In this document: positions 42,697 to 45,113 of the stretch, in pieces
Position numbering within the stretch: the stretch's first letter is position 1
How the letters are laid out: each line of letters begins with the position of its first letter
IMG/VR virus record: IMGVR_UViG_3300027969_000162
Span: 1-45,113 of that record
DNA length: 45,113 bases
Source of the DNA: a virus
Strand: one strand, 5' to 3'
The notes under the pieces: model-generated
Databases searched by the model: none
Told to the model about the DNA's origin: nothing
The model's input: the letters and a program-made list of their open reading frames with translations, nothing else
Program-made: the position numbers and the translations under genes

Positions 42697-45113
42697 TTAA
42701 ATCTCTCCTGTGTTCTTAATACGCAATGGAATGTAGATAAATTCTACTGCTTTTACTGGTTCAATTGCAATATCTACCCATAATTCGTTGCGATCGATTC
42801 TTGCGTTTGTGTTGTTTGACTCGTCACAGACAACTGCAAAGTCGTATAGAGCACGTAAACCTACCAACTCTATCAATAGACTCTCAACAGCGCCTTTAAC
42901 TTCATCTCTAGTGATCTTATCATTTGGTTCAAAGATATATGGACGAGCTAATTTAGTCAACTGACTACGTAGATACACAGTTAAACGTGCTACGTTAATA
43001 CGATCTAACGCTGATGCATTTCTTGCACGAGTTTTCTGACCGTATGCAACTAGACCTACTCCAACAAAGAATGGAATTGGATTGACTTTTAGATCATACA
43101 ATGTATCACGTTGTCCTTCGTTCAATGCAACACTTTGGAATTCACCTGTTGCTGCATCGATATAACCAACTGCTGTTGCATTAGTAATGCCACCACGTCT
43201 TGTACCAGCTGGTGCAAACCAAGGATAGCTAACTTGATCGCTTAGAGCGATTGTGCGTAGCATCATGTGTGTTGCAGGAACAACTGCATTGGCACCACCT
43301 AAGTCTGTGGTAAATCCATTTGGATACCATACTGCTGAATATTCGTCGTAGCTAACAATACCTGTATCACCATTGTCTAGAGCACCGTTTGCATTGGTGC
43401 CCCAAGCTGTTAGGCTTGTTGCATCTGCTGGCAAGCGTAAAGGTGAGTCACCTAGTACAAACGCTGTCATACCGCGATCTAAGTTTAGATTGATTAAGTT
43501 GCTGTATGCTTCTGGATATCCAGGGCAAGCAATTAGATTGAAGTTTCTACGCTCTTCGTCTCTAGCTTCAGAGCTTGTATCAATAACACTCTTTAGTTTC
43601 TGTACAACTAAAGCACGTTGGGCTTTACGTCCAAAGCTACCTGAACCGTCTTCTGCATTTGGGGACGCTGTGACCCAACGATCAACAGCATACAAGCTCT
43701 GACCATCGCCCAATACTGGGCTATCGCCAGCATCATTAAATGCTGCTTGATAACGTGCGTTCTTAGAAGCAGTGTCAACATAGCTGTTTGCATAACGCTT
43801 GACATTTCCGCCACTTCTACGTAGATTCCATAACATCATGCCTTTTGGATACAGACTTGGATCTGGACAATCAAAATCAACAAAGTTTGATGCTAGTAAT
43901 TCTTTGATAGTGGCTGCTGTATTACCAGTAGACCCACTTACTCCATAACGTGCATCAGCAAATAAAATGCCTTCTTCTGTGGTTTGATCTGTTTTATCAA
44001 CCAACTGCCATTTTTCAGCAACTGTAGTTCCACCATCTGTATTAAATCTATAGATAGTTGGGAAATTTTCTAAGTTTGCTGTACTGATCCAAAGATCTCC
44101 GTTTCTTAACGGTGTGCTATCGCTTTGAGTTGTTGGCATACTGGCTGCAACAATAGGACCATTTGTATCGGTTCTTTGAGCAGCATCAGCGGCCCAATAT
44201 GGACTTGTAGAAGTTCTATATCCAACCCAAATTTTACCGTTATGGATCATGATATCAACTTGATCAAATGCTGGATTGTACCATAACTGCCCGTCTGCTG
44301 GCTCTGCCAACGGAGTTATCGAAGTGGCATTGAATCTCAATTCGTCAGCTGCTAACGGTGTCCAGTTAGTGGCAATATAATCATGTGGATCTGCCGGAGC
44401 AAGATCGTCTAATGAATAAAAGTTAGTAGTTCCTTCGTTTGTGCTGACATTAAACACTGTGAAAATGTCTGCTAACGGAGTTCCTGTTCCATCTGTAAAG
44501 TGAATGTCGCCACCAACTCTATGTGTAATTTGTAATTCGTTGCTGGCTGTGACTGATGCTACCACATGAGTAAGGCCTGCTGCATTAATTGCAGTAGCAA
44601 TTAAGTTAGCATCGACTACACCTGATCCAACTCCAGCGGTTGCAGTAAAGCTGATAGTTGTGTTGCTACTTAACGATAATTCACCAGCTAGTGATTCTGC
44701 CATTGTAAATGTATATGATGCAGCTGGTAAAGTTAAATCTTCAATAATTGCCGAAGTAATTACAGTTGATCCAGATGATTTTTTCTTCCATACACGGAAT
44801 TTAGCAGTGGCATCTTGGCCTAGTTCTTGGTCTGAATTCGACTGAACAAAAATACTGCCTGCGGCAATGTTCTGTCCTCCACCGCTACGATCTAGATAAT
44901 ATAGAGCTGTTTCTGTAGTAGCATAGATAGGTGCGCTGTATTCAACCCATGTCTTAGTTGCGGAATTCCAACGCTTGACAATCCAACGAGCACCATAATT
45001 AGGCTCAGTTGTTTTAATCCATACAGAACCTGTTGGTCTTGCTGTTGTACCTGTTGATTTCCAAGTTGGAACTACAGTATGTGGAGTTTGTTGTAATGAA
45101 GGAGGATAATAAT
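42697..45113 (-). CDS. 18: Tail sheath protein gp18 (5' end missing)
   Basis: At least 804 residues are encoded, open at the right edge; T4 gp18 has 659. The contractile sheath drives injection. The C-terminal part is gp18-like: ARALYD-like YDFAVVCDESNNTNARIDRN near the end (the domain that interlocks subunits), and LDRINVARLTVYLRSQL before it. The N-terminal 200 residues seen (SVWIKTTEPNYGARWIVKRWN, ETALYYLDRSGGGQ) look like additional beta-rich insertions as in large cyanophage sheaths. An ATG at 44703 lies inside the open frame and is not the start. Confidence 0.85.
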   Translation of the reverse strand, partial: YYPPSLQQTPHTVVPTWKSTGTTARPTGSVWIKTTEPNYGARWIVKRWNSATKTWVEYSAPIYATTETALYYLDRSGGGQNIAAGSIFVQSNSDQELGQDATAKFRVWKKKSSGSTVITSAIIEDLTLPAASYTFTMAESLAGELSLSSNTTISFTATAGVGSGVVDANLIATAINAAGLTHVVASVTASNELQITHRVGGDIHFTDGTGTPLADIFTVFNVSTNEGTTNFYSLDDLAPADPHDYIATNWTPLAADELRFNATSITPLAEPADGQLWYNPAFDQVDIMIHNGKIWVGYRTSTSPYWAADAAQRTDTNGPIVAASMPTTQSDSTPLRNGDLWISTANLENFPTIYRFNTDGGTTVAEKWQLVDKTDQTTEEGILFADARYGVSGSTGNTAATIKELLASNFVDFDCPDPSLYPKGMMLWNLRRSGGNVKRYANSYVDTASKNARYQAAFNDAGDSPVLGDGQSLYAVDRWVTASPNAEDGSGSFGRKAQRALVVQKLKSVIDTSSEARDEERRNFNLIACPGYPEAYSNLINLNLDRGMTAFVLGDSPLRLPADATSLTAWGTNANGALDNGDTGIVSYDEYSAVWYPNGFTTDLGGANAVVPATHMMLRTIALSDQVSYPWFAPAGTRRGGITNATAVGYIDAATGEFQSVALNEGQRDTLYDLKVNPIPFFVGVGLVAYGQKTRARNASALDRINVARLTVYLRSQLTKLARPYIFEPNDKITRDEVKGAVESLLIELVGLRALYDFAVVCDESNNTNARIDRNELWVDIAIEPVKAVEFIYIPLRIKNTGEI

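Noticed and set aside
44703-44705. ATG as the start of the tail sheath gene
   Set aside because: The same frame stays open to the right edge with coherent protein sequence, so this ATG is internal and the true start is outside the window.

Overview
The window looks like part of the genome of a T4-like myovirus (Pantevenvirales type) from an aquatic habitat. The diagnosis rests on several recognisable core genes. These are the large terminase gp17, small terminase gp16, head-completion protein gp4, tail tube gp19, tail sheath gp18, ssDNA-binding protein gp32, recombinase UvsX with mediator UvsY, helicase UvsW, replicative helicase gp41 and primase gp61. Many unnamed genes also resemble conserved proteins of marine and cyanobacterial T4-like phages. 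No photosynthesis genes are seen. One secreted Ala/Lys/Pro-rich protein (33607..33810) resembles proteins common in aquatic betaproteobacteria, so the host may be such a bacterium; this is only a hint.

Layout. Positions 1..3766 (+) hold a run of small early genes, several with one membrane span or a signal peptide. They are driven by near-identical sigma70-type promoters (TTGACA-N17-TATAAT), and the run ends with two probable virion-associated genes. At 3744..5031 (-) lie a 2-oxoglutarate/Fe(II) oxygenase and a GNAT-like protein. At 5169..5998 (+) lie a Bax-inhibitor-1/YccA-like membrane protein and a tiny downstream gene. At 5995..10448 (-) lie a nucleotidyltransferase, gp41, a carbamoyltransferase and gp61. 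At 10461..17952 (mostly -) lie a structural protein, a block of conserved phage proteins and UvsW. That block includes a 192-residue protein carrying condensed bacterial DNA polymerase III alpha motifs.

Positions 17995..29507 form an 11.5-kb glycan cassette on both strands, inserted between UvsW and UvsY. It holds three related KpsC/KpsS-like glycosyltransferases and five proteins with DxD glycosyltransferase domains, one of them two-domain. It also has two FkbM-type methyltransferases, GDP-mannose 4,6-dehydratase, an epimerase and a HldE-like/ManC-like fusion. Many of its genes overlap by ATGA, as expected of a coupled operon. Positions 29504..32510 (-) are uvsY-uvsX-gp32 with two small conserved genes. 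At 32734..33402 (+) is a fibre-like protein with YadA-type repeats. At 33429..34007 (-) are a secreted AK-rich protein and an ORF lacking a normal start codon. Positions 34123..45113 (-) are the head and tail module (large unknown protein, gp17, Asp-rich protein, capsid-targeted protein candidate, gp16, gp4, two structural proteins, gp19, and gp18 running off the edge).

Regulation. Two promoter classes are readable. Early promoters are near-consensus sigma70 with a 17-base spacer. Late promoters are octamers of the T4 type (nATAAATA or nTAAATA). At six genes the late octamer sits exactly 5 bases before a start codon that has no Shine-Dalgarno sequence. By T4 geometry this puts the A of ATG at +1, predicting leaderless late mRNAs. 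gp32 appears to have both promoter classes interleaved. Good hairpin terminators separate several late units.

There is no stretch over 300 bases without a gene. The largest gaps are 1632..1803, 2702..2881, 32511..32733 and 34008..34122, and what they hold is listed. No tRNA, rRNA, CRISPR array, insertion sequence or integrase was seen. All functional calls come from reading the sequence; no database search was run.
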